Of a DNA stretch of 29,531 bases, positions 7,775-15,821 are shown piece by piece. The DNA is taken from the NCBI GenBank assembly GCA_902826945.1, contig CADEGS010000021.1:1-29531 (forward strand), given 5' to 3'. Within the stretch, counting starts at the first letter, position 1; each line of letters starts with the position of its first letter. Under the pieces are notes generated by a model that saw only the letters and a program-made list of their open reading frames with translations, searched no databases and was not told where the DNA came from. The position numbers and the translations under genes are program-made. This DNA comes from an uncultured bacterium. GTDB lineage: Bacteria > Planctomycetota > UBA1135 > GCA-002686595.

Positions 7775-9067
7775 ATGCTGGCGTCACGCACGCTCGCGCT
7801 GGCCGCGCTCGCGGTCGGCTCAATCGCCTCGGCCCAGGGCATCCCGTTCGCGATCCAGGGCTTGCCCCTCGATCCCGAGATCCCCTACGTCCCGGGCTCC
7901 TCGGTCGGACCGCTCGGGCCGATCGACTCGCCGGAGGCGGACGCGGACTACATCCGCTTCGCCGAGGCCTGGTGGACGGTCATCGACAACGGCGGCACCG
8001 ACCTGAGCCCGCTCGCCGGTTTCGCGTGGCTCGCCCCCGACCTCGTGGCGCTGGAGAACGGACTCGACGTCAGCACGCAGGTCGACCCTTGGGGCGGAGG
8101 GATGGAGCTCTTCGCCCGTCTCTACGCCCACAAGCTGGCGCCGAACGACCCGTTCGGCCCGGACCACATCGAGGAGCTGCTCTCGATCGACCCGGCCGTC
8201 GCCGAGGAGTTCAAGCACTGGGGCCACTACCACCAGGTGGTGACGAGCATCTCGGCCGATCCGGCGGCGCACGCCGAGCACATGGCGCTCGTCATGGACG
8301 CGCTGACGTTCCAGAGCGAGGCGGTCGTGCGCGGCCTGCCCTACATGGACGGCTCGACGCTGGTCTCGGACCGGCTGGAGCTCACCGGCAGCTCCTCGCC
8401 CGCTCCAGCCCCGACGACGCCCGCAACCACGAACAAGGAGGGCCCGGCGGTGGAGCCCGGCGGCGGCGGTCCGCGGCCGGTGAACATGCTCGACAAGTGC
8501 ATCCGCACGCGTGGCGGCGTGCTCGACCCCTTCTCGGGCCAGCTCTACAAGGCCGACAAGGGCTACTACTGCTTCGGCCTGCTCGGCGGATGCCCGGGCT
8601 TCGACTGCGACGACTTCGCCGACGCGATCGGCGCCTACATCATCAAGGGCAAGCAGGGCGTCACGACCTGCAACGTCTACTGCAAGTGGACGTCCAAGAA
8701 CCCGAACAACGGCAAGAAGTCCAAGGCCGCGCACCTGGTCACCAAGATCAAGTCGGGCGACTGCTACTGGCTCGTCGACGCCCAGACCGGGGCCATCTCC
8801 GGTCCCCACAAGAACGGGACGCCCATGGACGCCACGCCGGTCCTCGGGGGCTACAACGTCTGCCCGGGCACGGTCGTGACCGACCAGAAGGACTACGAGC
8901 ACGGCGACCGCAGCCCCTGGAGCGGAGAGCCGCCGCCCTGGCACACCTCGCCCACGATCGTGGCCTGCTTCGAGATGATCACGGGGCTCCAGGCCGCCTG
9001 CTTCAAGGTCGCGACGGTCGTCGTGGAGACGATGATCGGCGGCCTGGCCGCCGGCCAGATCCACTAG
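7775..9067 (+). CDS. Secreted Cys-rich protein with a transglutaminase-like Cys-His-Asp pattern
   Basis: The protein has 430 residues. Residues 1-20 form a signal peptide ending IASA, so it is exported. Residues 22-205 are mostly helical and acidic without a recognised motif, and a Pro/Thr/Gly-rich linker (207-236) follows. Residues 237-425 carry ten cysteines. They also show CDDFADAIGAYI (Cys278), AAHLVTKI (His320) and YWLVDAQTG (Asp335). The order Cys, then His about 40 residues later, then Asp about 15 later, with a DC[DE]D[FY]A-like helix start and a LVD-x-QTG strand, is the layout of transglutaminase-like cysteine peptidases (papain fold). I infer that fold; the rest is unknown. The gene stands alone between intergenic regions, with its own ribosome binding site and a strong hairpin downstream. 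An alternative reading is a disulfide-rich surface protein with no enzymatic role. Confidence 0.8.
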   Translation: MLASRTLALAALAVGSIASAQGIPFAIQGLPLDPEIPYVPGSSVGPLGPIDSPEADADYIRFAEAWWTVIDNGGTDLSPLAGFAWLAPDLVALENGLDVSTQVDPWGGGMELFARLYAHKLAPNDPFGPDHIEELLSIDPAVAEEFKHWGHYHQVVTSISADPAAHAEHMALVMDALTFQSEAVVRGLPYMDGSTLVSDRLELTGSSSPAPAPTTPATTNKEGPAVEPGGGGPRPVNMLDKCIRTRGGVLDPFSGQLYKADKGYYCFGLLGGCPGFDCDDFADAIGAYIIKGKQGVTTCNVYCKWTSKNPNNGKKSKAAHLVTKIKSGDCYWLVDAQTGAISGPHKNGTPMDATPVLGGYNVCPGTVVTDQKDYEHGDRSPWSGEPPPWHTSPTIVACFEMITGLQAACFKVATVVVETMIGGLAAGQIH

Positions 9068-9085
9068 GCTCCGCGCGCCGGGACG

Positions 9086-9126
9086 TGGCACGGGGTCCCG
9101 CGGCGTCGCCGCGGGGTCCCGTGCTG
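9086..9126 (+). terminator. Long GC hairpin terminator after the secreted Cys-rich gene
   Basis: Bases 9088-9104 pair with 9108-9124 across a GTC loop: 17 base pairs, two of them G-U wobbles in RNA, extendable by two wobble pairs. It lies 19 bases after the stop at 9067. No T-run follows, which is common in very GC-rich genomes. Confidence 0.65.
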
Positions 9127-9238
9127 GCTGCGAGCGCCCCTTCCGGATTCGCGCCACCTCTGCGCCTGCACGCAGACGCTCCAGTCGGGTCCGAGGGCGA
9201 GCCCCCGAGGTCCAGCCCCGGAAGCGCGCCCTCGCCTG

Positions 9239-9657
9239 TCAGGCGACATGGTCGCCTCTCGTCACGAGGGAGGCGAGGGCATCTCGGATGAGCTCGTACT
9301 CGATCGCTTGCAGTCCGAGATCTCAGATGTACGTGACGAAGAGCATCTGCCGCCGGCAACGGAGATACCAATGGCGCGGTCGCCCTCGCTGAACGCGATC
9401 TCGAACCCGATGAACTCTCCGGCACGCACGTCCGCCGGCTTCACGCCTCGGCCGAGGTGCGTCGAAGCGAAGTCTCGGAGGTCCGCGTCGAGGACTTCGG
9501 ACTCCTTGAAGGCCGCGCTGATCTGCAATGCACCGTAGTCTCCGGGTCCCACGAGAGTCGCGCATTCGCGGTCCAGCCATGCCCGCCACCCATCGGGCAC
9601 AGCCAAGGCCCACGTGTCTCGTCCGAACAGGGTCGTCGTGCGGCTCGCCCTCCGCAT
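9239..9657 (-). pseudogene. Frameshifted and nonsense-interrupted small soluble protein gene
   Basis: From ATG 9657 the frame reads as a normal globular protein: LFGRDTWALAVPDGW, then DYGALQISAAFKES, then AGEFIGFEIAFSEGDRAIGISVAGG. It then turns into an unnatural Ser-rich tail (CSSSRTSE and onward). In the adjacent frame the sequence continues sensibly as MLFVTYI, a TGA, then DLGLQAIEYELIRDALASL and a stop at 9239. One indel near 9345-9350 plus one nonsense codon therefore explain the locus. The intact form would be about 138 residues, resembling small single-domain proteins with a WxLxxPxGW start and a MLFVTY[NI]C-D core. I cannot name that family firmly. It lies 13 bases after the DUF2442 gene. 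If only the first frame is translated, the product ends at 9262. Confidence 0.65.
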
Positions 9658-9670
9658 CTCGGACCGCCGT

Positions 9671-9946
9671 TCAGACGGCTCGACGCGGCGCTTCTGGAGC
9701 CGCCGTGCCGCGCAGGAGACCGGCAACGCTGAGATCCTCGTCCACGTCCGGCCAGTGGATGCCGTGTCCATCACCGAGGAGACGCCAGTTCTCGCGCTGG
9801 TCCGAGCTGGCATGGAGCAATCGCGGGAACCACGCCAGCGGGACGGTCAAGCGTCGACCATCGGCGAGGTCGACCACCAGGTCGTCGTCGTCTATCGCGA
9901 CGTCGACAGCCCGCGGGTCCGCGCTAGGGCCGGAAGAAGAACTCAT
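9671..9946 (-). CDS. DUF2442 domain protein
   Basis: This intact 91-residue protein starts at ATG 9946. It shows the family core: DDDDLVVDLADGRRLTVPLAWFPRL as two strands leading to W-F-P-R-L, then RENWRLLGDGHGIHWPDVDED and SVAGLLRG. DUF2442 proteins are small soluble proteins of unknown function. They are often encoded just after a DUF4160 gene, in an arrangement like a toxin-antitoxin pair. A DUF4160 C-terminal remnant overlaps this gene's start in another frame, so the partner here is lost. The first 12 residues (Ser/Pro/Ala-rich) and the last 10 (APEAPRRAV end) are probably unstructured. It may survive as an orphan antitoxin-like gene, which is inference. Confidence 0.85.
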   Translation of the reverse strand: MSSSSGPSADPRAVDVAIDDDDLVVDLADGRRLTVPLAWFPRLLHASSDQRENWRLLGDGHGIHWPDVDEDLSVAGLLRGTAAPEAPRRAV

Positions 9947-9992
9947 GCCATGCCTTCAGGAGCTCGTCTCGGCTCTCGACGAGGAGCCGGTG
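9924..9992 (-). pseudogene. C-terminal remnant of a DUF4160 gene
   Basis: In the frame that overlaps the DUF2442 start, 22 codons read HRLLVESRDELLKAWHEFFF and then Arg-Pro-stop. This is the typical end of DUF4160 proteins (a helix ending ELLxAWHEFF). A TAG lies directly before it (9993-9995) and no upstream continuation can be found before the ABC permease gene at 10055. The 5' part of the gene has been deleted. The 23-base overlap with DUF2442 is the normal junction of an intact DUF4160-DUF2442 pair, which supports the reading. Confidence 0.65.
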
Positions 9993-10054
9993 CTACGACA
10001 AGAGCAGCGTAACGAGCTGGTCTGGATCTCGGGAGGGATGAGCTCGGCTCTGCC

Positions 10055-10828
10055 CTACGACGGCAGCACGTACTGCTTGCGCGACACCGTCCAGCCGCCG
10101 AGCAGGCCGAAACCCAGAGCGATCGCGAGCAGGCGCACGAGCGCCTCGGAGGGCGTCGCGAGCGGCGACGTCACGAGCTCGCTCAGCTCGCCCTCGAGCA
10201 TCCCGGGGCCGCCGAGCAGGAAGCTCTTCAGCCAGTAGAGGATCGTGATGCCCTGGCTGCTGCCGGGGAGGTTGGCGAAGAAGCCCTCGATCGCGAAGGT
10301 GTAGCCGAGGCCGACGATCACGGGGTGCTTCACGAAGGCGCCGGCGGCGGCGAAGACGAGCGAGTAGGCCAGCGCGCCGAGCGCGATCGTCTCGAGCAGG
10401 CGCAGGCGCGCGGCGGAGTCGAGCGCCAGGCGCTCGTTCCCGGCGGCGCTGCCCAGGAGCTCCATCACGCCCCAGGCGCTCGCCGAGAGCAGCGCCAGCG
10501 CCACCAGGAAGGCCGCCGTCCAGCGGCCGACGAGCAGCGCCGCGCGCGGGATCGGGCGCGTGAAGAGGTAGGTCACCGTACGGTCCTCGACCTCCTCCGC
10601 CACCACGGCCGAGCCGAGCAGGAGCGCCACCAGCGGCACGACGAGCTGCACGTGCAGGAGCCACACGATCGCGAGCGCCGGCGGACCGTCGTACTCGTCG
10701 GCGTAGACGGCGATCACGAACGCCGGCAGGAGCGGCCCGAACGCGAGCAGCGCGCACAGGAGCGTGCGCCGCGAGAGGAGCGTGCGCCGCAGGTGGGCCG
10801 TGAACAGGATCCAGCTCGCGCGCAGCAT
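10055..10828 (-). CDS. ABC-2 type transporter permease (module 2)
   Basis: This 257-residue integral membrane protein has about six helices. The first begins after a basic HLRRTLLSRRTL segment. The cytosolic motif AEEVEDRTVTYLFTRPIPRAAL is the hallmark of ABC-2 permeases, where E-x-x-x-x-T-x-x-x-L-x-x-x-P-[IV]-x-R couples to the ATPase. It should assemble with the ATPase encoded 3 bases upstream (10832-11755) as the second transporter module of a four-gene operon. Candidate substrates (lipid, polysaccharide, drug, or a protein in an envelope process) cannot be told apart. It ends at 10055, just upstream of the decayed DUF4160/DUF2442 island. Confidence 0.88.
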   Translation of the reverse strand: MLRASWILFTAHLRRTLLSRRTLLCALLAFGPLLPAFVIAVYADEYDGPPALAIVWLLHVQLVVPLVALLLGSAVVAEEVEDRTVTYLFTRPIPRAALLVGRWTAAFLVALALLSASAWGVMELLGSAAGNERLALDSAARLRLLETIALGALAYSLVFAAAGAFVKHPVIVGLGYTFAIEGFFANLPGSSQGITILYWLKSFLLGGPGMLEGELSELVTSPLATPSEALVRLLAIALGFGLLGGWTVSRKQYVLPS

Positions 10829-10831
10829 GCG

Positions 10832-11755
10832 TCAGGCCACCAGGTAGTCGAACACGGCCTCGAGGGAGGCGTCCACGCTCTCCAGCGCGCGCACGCCGAA
10901 GCCGCCGGCGGCGACGATCCCGGTGAGCTGGCGCTGGAAGGCGTCGAGGTCGCGCGTCTCGAGGCTGACGAGGCCGTCCTCACCCAGCCGCACCGAGGTC
11001 ACCTCCTCGCAGGCGACGAGCGCGCGCGCCAGCCCGCGCGCGTTGTCTGCGCGCAGCTCGACGCGGCGCGGGTGGCGGCTCAGCAGGCGGCGCACCTCGG
11101 GCACGCTGCCCTGGGCGAGCAGCCGCCCGCGGTGCAGGAGCAGGATGTCCTGCGTCAGGCTCTCGATCTCGTGCAGCACGTGGCTCGAGAGCAGGACGTG
11201 CATGCCGCTCGCGCCCAGGTCGCGCAGGAGCGCCAGCAGCTCGTGGCGGCCGATCGGGTCGAGGCCGGTCAAGGGCTCGTCGAGCACGAGCAGCTCGGGG
11301 TCGTGCGCGATCGCCTGCGCGAGCTTCACGCGCTGGCGCATGCCCTTCGAGTAGCCGCCCGCGGGGCGGCGCGTGTCGGCGGCCGCCAGGCCGACGCGCT
11401 CGAGCGCGCGCTCGGCGCGCCCGCGCGCCTCGGCGCGGCCGAAGCCGCCCAGGCGCAGGAGCAGGCGCACCATCGCGACCGCGCTCATGTCGTCGTACAG
11501 CGCGTCCTGCTGCGGGCAGAAGCCCAGGCGCCGGTAGAGCGCGCGGTTCGCGAAGGGGTCGAGGCCGAGCACGATGAGCGCGCCGCGCGAGGGGCGGATC
11601 TCGCCCGCGATCAGCTTGAGCAGCGTGGACTTGCCCGCGCCGTTCGGGCCGACGAGGCCGGTCACGCCGCCCTCGAGCGTGACCGTGAGCTCGTTCAGGC
11701 CGACGACCTGCCCGTACCAGCGGCCGAGCTCGCGCGCCTCGAGCACGGCGGTCAC
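10832..11755 (-). CDS. ABC transporter ATP-binding protein (module 2)
   Basis: The 307-residue protein starts at GTG 11755. It has Walker A GPNGAGKST (36-44, Lys42), Q-loop PQQ (Gln82/83), signature YSKGMRQR (135-142), Walker B LLVLDE (155-160) and H-loop His192. A C-terminal domain of about 100 residues follows, typical of CcmA-type ATPases that drive ABC-2 exporters. The catalytic set is complete. GGAGG about 7 bases before the GTG supports this start. The gene lies 28 bases after permease 1 and 3 bases before permease 2, so it probably pairs with permease 2. It is a diverged relative of the ATPase at 12689-13675. Confidence 0.92.
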   Translation of the reverse strand: MTAVLEARELGRWYGQVVGLNELTVTLEGGVTGLVGPNGAGKSTLLKLIAGEIRPSRGALIVLGLDPFANRALYRRLGFCPQQDALYDDMSAVAMVRLLLRLGGFGRAEARGRAERALERVGLAAADTRRPAGGYSKGMRQRVKLAQAIAHDPELLVLDEPLTGLDPIGRHELLALLRDLGASGMHVLLSSHVLHEIESLTQDILLLHRGRLLAQGSVPEVRRLLSRHPRRVELRADNARGLARALVACEEVTSVRLGEDGLVSLETRDLDAFQRQLTGIVAAGGFGVRALESVDASLEAVFDYLVA

Positions 11756-11783
11756 AGGACCGCCTCCGCCTCGTGCGCCGGCG

Positions 11784-12692
11784 TCACGCGACCACCTCCA
11801 GCCGGCGCAGGCGCCAGGCGATCACGAGCACGAAGAGCGCCACGTAGCCGCCGAGCGCGGCCATCGAGAGGCCGAAGGACGCGGAGGGCGGTTCCGTCGC
11901 CTGCGTGTCGAACAGCCGATTGCCGAGCGCCCACACGTCGAGGATCGGGCTGAGCGCGAAGAAGCGCTGGCCGACCTCGTTGCCGAGCAGGGTCGCCATG
12001 GCGAGGCTCAGCACGAACAGCGCGAACATCGCGATCAGCGCGAAGACCTTCTTCGAGGCCACGCTCGAGGCCGCCAGCACCGCCAGGCTCGTCACCAGCA
12101 CCCACACGAGCTCGTAGGCGAGCGTCTTCGGGATCACCTCGGGCTGCTGGCGCAGGAACTCCCAGTCGGGCGAGGTGAAGGACGCCATCAGGCACAGCCA
12201 CATGCCCGGCAGGACGAGCGCGCAGGCCGAGTAGAAGCCGACCGTCAGGAGCTTCCCGAGCGCGTAGTCGAGGCGCGTCATCGGACGCGCGAAGTAGAGC
12301 TGGTGCGCGCCCGTGCGCCGGTCGTCGGCGAACAGCCCGCAGCCGAACCAGGCCGTCACGAGCAGCGTGAACCAGACCATGATCTGGTGGAACAGGACGA
12401 CCAGGTTGCTGACGCGCGCCGCGCGCGCGACCTGCGCGGCGAGCATGTTCACCGCGAAGCCCTCCACGCCGGGCACGGTGTCCTTGCGCAGCTCGACGGC
12501 GTAGGAGCCGTAGACCAGGAACGAGAACACGATCGTCGCGATCGCCGGCGGCGCGTAGAGCAGGAGCAGCGGCAGCTTCTTCTTCGCCAGCACGCGCGCG
12601 TTGGCGGCGAAGAGCGGCCAGGCGCGCAGCCCGCCCGTGCGCAGCGTCCCGGAGAAGGGCCGGTAGACCTCGGTGTGGGTGCTGGCCCTCAC
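11784..12692 (-). CDS. ABC-2 type transporter permease (module 1)
   Basis: The 302-residue protein starts at GTG 12692 in a GTGA overlap with the stop of the ATPase gene. The first helix (LPLLLLYAPPAIATIVFSFLVYG) is followed by an exported loop of about 45 residues. Next comes the ABC-2 coupling motif, GLFADDRRTGAHQLYFARPMTRLDY, then four or five more helices including VWVLVTSLAVLAASS and the final VALFVLVIAWRLRRLEVVA. The soluble segment WEFLRQQPEVIPK between helices may be an extracytoplasmic loop. It should pair with the ATPase at 12689-13675. Sequence similarity to permease 2 is limited to the coupling motif, so the two modules may move different substrates or form a mixed complex. Confidence 0.88.
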   Translation of the reverse strand: MRASTHTEVYRPFSGTLRTGGLRAWPLFAANARVLAKKKLPLLLLYAPPAIATIVFSFLVYGSYAVELRKDTVPGVEGFAVNMLAAQVARAARVSNLVVLFHQIMVWFTLLVTAWFGCGLFADDRRTGAHQLYFARPMTRLDYALGKLLTVGFYSACALVLPGMWLCLMASFTSPDWEFLRQQPEVIPKTLAYELVWVLVTSLAVLAASSVASKKVFALIAMFALFVLSLAMATLLGNEVGQRFFALSPILDVWALGNRLFDTQATEPPSASFGLSMAALGGYVALFVLVIAWRLRRLEVVA

Positions 12693-13675
12693 GCGCTCTT
12701 CTGCCCCTCCTCGGCCTCGCGCAGCGCCTCCAGGAAGACCTGCTCGAGCGACGAGCGCTGCGCCGCGAGGCGGTGCACGACCGCGCCCGCGCGCGCGGCC
12801 AGCGCGAACAGCCGGTCGCCGGCGCGGCCCTCGTCCGTCGCCTCGAAGCGCACGCGGAAGGCGCGCGGCGCCTCGCGCTCGAAGGCCAGCCCCTCGGCGC
12901 CGAGCGCCTGCTCGAAGCCCGGCGCCTCGTCCTCGAGCTCGACCGCGAGCCAGCGCTCGCGCACGCGCGTCAGGTCCTCGATCGAGCCGCTCGCGAGCGC
13001 GCGCCCGCGGTGCAGCACGACCACGTCGCGGCAGGTGCGCTCGACGTCGGGCAACAGGTGCGAGCACACCAGCACGTTCTTCCCCTGCGCGTGGCCGAGG
13101 TCGTGCACGAGCTCGAGCATGTGGCGGCGCCCCTTGGGGTCGAGCCCGTTCGTCGGCTCGTCGAGGAGCAGGATCGCGGGGTCGTGCACCAGCGCCTGCG
13201 CCAGCTTCAGGCGCTGCTTCATGCCGGTCGAGTACTCGTCCAGCCCGCGGTAGCGCGCCTCCTCGAGGCCGACGTAGTCGAGCACCTCGTGCGCGCGCGT
13301 CATCGCGTCGCGGCGCGTGAGCCCGGTCAGCCGCCCGAGCGTCAGCACGATCTCGACGCCGTTCATGCCGGGCACGAGGCAGTCGCTCTCGGGCATGTAG
13401 CCGACGCGCCGGCGGATCGCGAGCCGCCCCGCGCGCGTGGTCGGATCGAGCCCGGCGATGCGCGCGCTCCCGCCGTCGGGCCGCAGGAGGCCGAGCAGGA
13501 GCCGCAGGAGCGTGCTCTTCCCCGCGCCGTTCGGCCCGAGCAGCCCGACCGGCCCGGGCGGGATGACGAGCGTCAGGTCCTGGAGCGCGCGCACGCGCCC
13601 GTAGCGCTTGCCGAGCCCTTCCAGCACGACCACCGCCTCCCCGGCGGCCGCCGCTCCCTCGCGCACCGGCGTCAT
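12689..13675 (-). CDS. ABC transporter ATP-binding protein (module 1)
   Basis: This is the first gene of the four-gene operon and has 328 residues. Walker A is GPNGAGKST (47-55, Lys53), the signature YSTGMKQR (148-155), Walker B ILLLDEP (168-174) and H-loop His206. The Q-loop reads GYMPESDCL, so Glu96 stands where most ABC ATPases have Gln. This is a recurring variant in a subgroup of CcmA-like ATPases, not an obvious inactivation. A C-terminal domain (about 240-328) ends in SSLEQVFLEAL, the usual end of exporter ATPases of this class. ATG 13675 is preceded by AAGGG. The 209-bp gap upstream holds its promoter region and the probable terminator of the preceding gene. Confidence 0.92.
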   Translation of the reverse strand: MTPVREGAAAAGEAVVVLEGLGKRYGRVRALQDLTLVIPPGPVGLLGPNGAGKSTLLRLLLGLLRPDGGSARIAGLDPTTRAGRLAIRRRVGYMPESDCLVPGMNGVEIVLTLGRLTGLTRRDAMTRAHEVLDYVGLEEARYRGLDEYSTGMKQRLKLAQALVHDPAILLLDEPTNGLDPKGRRHMLELVHDLGHAQGKNVLVCSHLLPDVERTCRDVVVLHRGRALASGSIEDLTRVRERWLAVELEDEAPGFEQALGAEGLAFEREAPRAFRVRFEATDEGRAGDRLFALAARAGAVVHRLAAQRSSLEQVFLEALREAEEGQKSA

Positions 13676-13884
13676 CCGCGCCCTTGGTGGGAACGCGGCG
13701 GTCGTCCTTGCAGCGCGCGCGGCTCCCCCATCGGCGCCGACGGTAGCAGCCGGACGAGCGGCTGGCGAGCGTCCGCGCGCGGCGCGCAACGGCGCGCGGG
13801 AAGGCGAAACGCACCGCACTCGCCGCGCGTAGACGGCTCGATGGCGAGCGCCGACCCGGAACGGATCCGGGCCGCGCGCGATCG
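13676..13884. other. Intergenic region upstream of the ABC operon
   Basis: This 209-bp region separates two minus-strand genes. It contains a TACCGT hexamer on the minus strand (13742-13747) that could be a -10 box for the ABC operon, and the 5' half of a hairpin (13870-13897) overlapping the stop codon of the modular beta-sandwich gene. No coding content is supported. Confidence 0.35.
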
Positions 13885-13897
13885 TCAGCGCGCGGCC
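13870..13897 (-). terminator. Hairpin overlapping the end of the modular beta-sandwich gene
   Basis: GGCCGCGCGC (13870-13879) pairs with GCGCGCGGCC (13888-13897), giving a 10-bp perfect stem around an 8-base loop that contains the stop codon (13885-13887). No T-tract follows. It could end transcription before the ABC operon. Confidence 0.4.
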
Positions 13898-15813
13898 GGC
13901 TCGATCACGAGGTCGCGCTGCTCGCCCGCGGCCAGGAAGAACGCCTCGCGCACGCGCCCGTCGGCCGAGGCGATCGTGCCCGCCCCCGGGGGCAGCACGA
14001 GGTCGCGCGCGGCGTCGCCGGCCTGCACGCGGGCGACCAGCCGCCCGCCGAGGCGCACCTCGAGCGCCCCGTCCAGCGTCGGATCGGCCACGACCACGCG
14101 CAGCCGCGCGCCCGGCCGCGGCTCGACGAGCAGGCGCTCGCGCGCGGGCGCCTCGCTCGTGCCGTCCTGCGCCGGCTCCGGCGCGCGCACTTCGACCTCG
14201 TCCACGCGCGCCGCGCGTCCGTCGTCCAGCCCGACGAGGAGCGCAAAGCGTCCGGGCGCGAGGCCGGTGAAGCGGAACGCGCCTCCGGGAGCGATGGCCG
14301 CCTCCGCGATCGTCTCCGCGTCCAGGCCGACCAGGCGCGCCACGCCCGTGCGCCTCCCCTCGCCCGTCACCTGGCCGAGGAGCTGCGCCGACGCCGCGCG
14401 CCGCTCGCCGCCGCGCGGCGTGGCGAACATCTCCCGCAGCCACATCCCCCCTGCGCGCAGGGCGACCGCGCTCGTGCTCCCCGCGAGCACCTCGACCTCG
14501 GCCTCGGCCTCGACCGGGGTCACACCCGGGAGCCGGGGCTCGGCGAGGAGGACGCGCCAGCGGCCGGCCGGGACGTCCTCCAGCGCGAAGCGCCCGCGCT
14601 CGTCGGCCTCCGCGTGGCTCAGGCGGGCGCGCGCGAGCGTGGGCCCCGCCGCCGCCGACGGGCACAGCCACACGAGCGCCCCCGCCAGCGCGATGCCCTC
14701 CGCGGTCGTGACGACCCCCTCCACGCGGCCCTCGCCGAGCGTCCACACGACCTCCTGTCCATCCTCGCCCGTCACGAGCAGCGGCGGACCGGAGAGCACG
14801 CGCGCGCGCTCCCCGTCGCGCTCGGGAACGTAGACGCCTCCCGGCTGGAGCCCTTCGAAGAGCGCCACGCCCGAGGCGTCGGTGATCGCCGACGGCGCGA
14901 ACGGCCCCGCCGTCTCGCCGGCGCCGCCCAGGCCCGCCGGCTGCAGCCGCAGCGTCTCCCCGGCGAGCGCGGCGCCCTGCGCGTCGAGCAGGCGCAGCGC
15001 GACGCTCGCCTGCGGATGCAGCAGGACGAGCGCGGCGCTCGCCTCGTCCGCGTGCCCGGGCTCGAGCACCACGGCGGAGGGCCAGTACCCGCTGCGGCCG
15101 ATGCGCACGACGGTGCCCGCGTTGCCCTCGACGCGGAAGACGCCCGCGCCGTCGTCGGGAAGAGCGAGCGAGCGCGGGCTCTCGAAGGGCGCGGGATGAG
15201 GCAGGCCCTCGAGCACGGCGCACGCGACGCCTTCGCCCGTGCGCGCGTCGACCGCTCGCCCCACGTAGACGAGCGGCGCGCCGGTGATCAGGAACACGAC
15301 CTCGCGCCGCTGCCCGGCGCGCACGTCGCGCACCGTGTCCTGCACGGCGTCGCGACCCTCGTCGCCCGGCAGCACGACGCGGTAGCTGCCGGCGGGGACG
15401 CTCAAGCTCGCGCGGCCCCGCTCATCGGTGACGCCGGCCGCCGCCGGCGTCGCGCCGCCCCCTTCGCGCAGCGCGTGGACCGGCCAGTCGAGGAGCGGCT
15501 CGCGCGCGGTCCCGGCCAGGACGAGGACGTCGAGGTGCGCGTCCTCCGGCGCGGGCGCGGCCGGAGCGAGCGCCGCGCGCTCGGCGGCGGGCCGGGCGGG
15601 CGCGAGCGCGCGCGCCTCCGCGCCGGGCGCCGGCGCGAGCGCGTCGCCCGGGATCGCTCCCGCCGCGTCGAGCTCGTGCGCTGCCGCCTCCGGCGGCGCG
15701 ACCTCGCCGCGCGAGGCGACCGCGCGCGAGGCGAGCCGCGAGCCTCCCGCGAGCAGGACGAGGGCGAGCGCCGCGAGCACCACGGCCAGGGCGAGCAACG
15801 CGCGCGAGCGCAT
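13885..15813 (-). CDS. Signal-anchored modular beta-sandwich protein (carboxypeptidase regulatory-like repeats), paralog A
   Basis: The 642-residue protein has an N-terminal membrane segment (ALLALAVVLAALALVLLAGG, residues 5-24) and an Ala/Pro-rich linker to residue 92. About six beta-sandwich modules follow, near 95-150, 183-250, 270-330, 363-430, 480-540 and 568-640. Each has strand patterns such as VTDERGRASLSVPAGSYRVV, ADERGRFALEDVPAGRWRV and GGAFRFTGLAPGRFALLV. This is the usual look of CarboxypepD_reg-like/Cna-B-type domains, which serve as stalk or adhesion modules. No peptidase motif is present. It is homologous to the protein at 20304-22466: both share a VVWTLG strand, an FRF-x-x-x-x-PGR[FY]-x-L turn and a related final module. 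It is divergent from 15915 and has a TAGGCT hexamer 8 bases before its ATG. It is probably anchored in the cytoplasmic membrane facing outward. Confidence 0.8.
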   Translation of the reverse strand: MRSRALLALAVVLAALALVLLAGGSRLASRAVASRGEVAPPEAAAHELDAAGAIPGDALAPAPGAEARALAPARPAAERAALAPAAPAPEDAHLDVLVLAGTAREPLLDWPVHALREGGGATPAAAGVTDERGRASLSVPAGSYRVVLPGDEGRDAVQDTVRDVRAGQRREVVFLITGAPLVYVGRAVDARTGEGVACAVLEGLPHPAPFESPRSLALPDDGAGVFRVEGNAGTVVRIGRSGYWPSAVVLEPGHADEASAALVLLHPQASVALRLLDAQGAALAGETLRLQPAGLGGAGETAGPFAPSAITDASGVALFEGLQPGGVYVPERDGERARVLSGPPLLVTGEDGQEVVWTLGEGRVEGVVTTAEGIALAGALVWLCPSAAAGPTLARARLSHAEADERGRFALEDVPAGRWRVLLAEPRLPGVTPVEAEAEVEVLAGSTSAVALRAGGMWLREMFATPRGGERRAASAQLLGQVTGEGRRTGVARLVGLDAETIAEAAIAPGGAFRFTGLAPGRFALLVGLDDGRAARVDEVEVRAPEPAQDGTSEAPARERLLVEPRPGARLRVVVADPTLDGALEVRLGGRLVARVQAGDAARDLVLPPGAGTIASADGRVREAFFLAAGEQRDLVIEPAAR

Positions 15814-15821
15814 CGGGTGGG

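Noticed and set aside
10055..13675. Duplicated ABC modules as a composite mobile element
   Set aside because: The ATPases and permeases are well diverged from each other and no terminal repeats or transposase are present.
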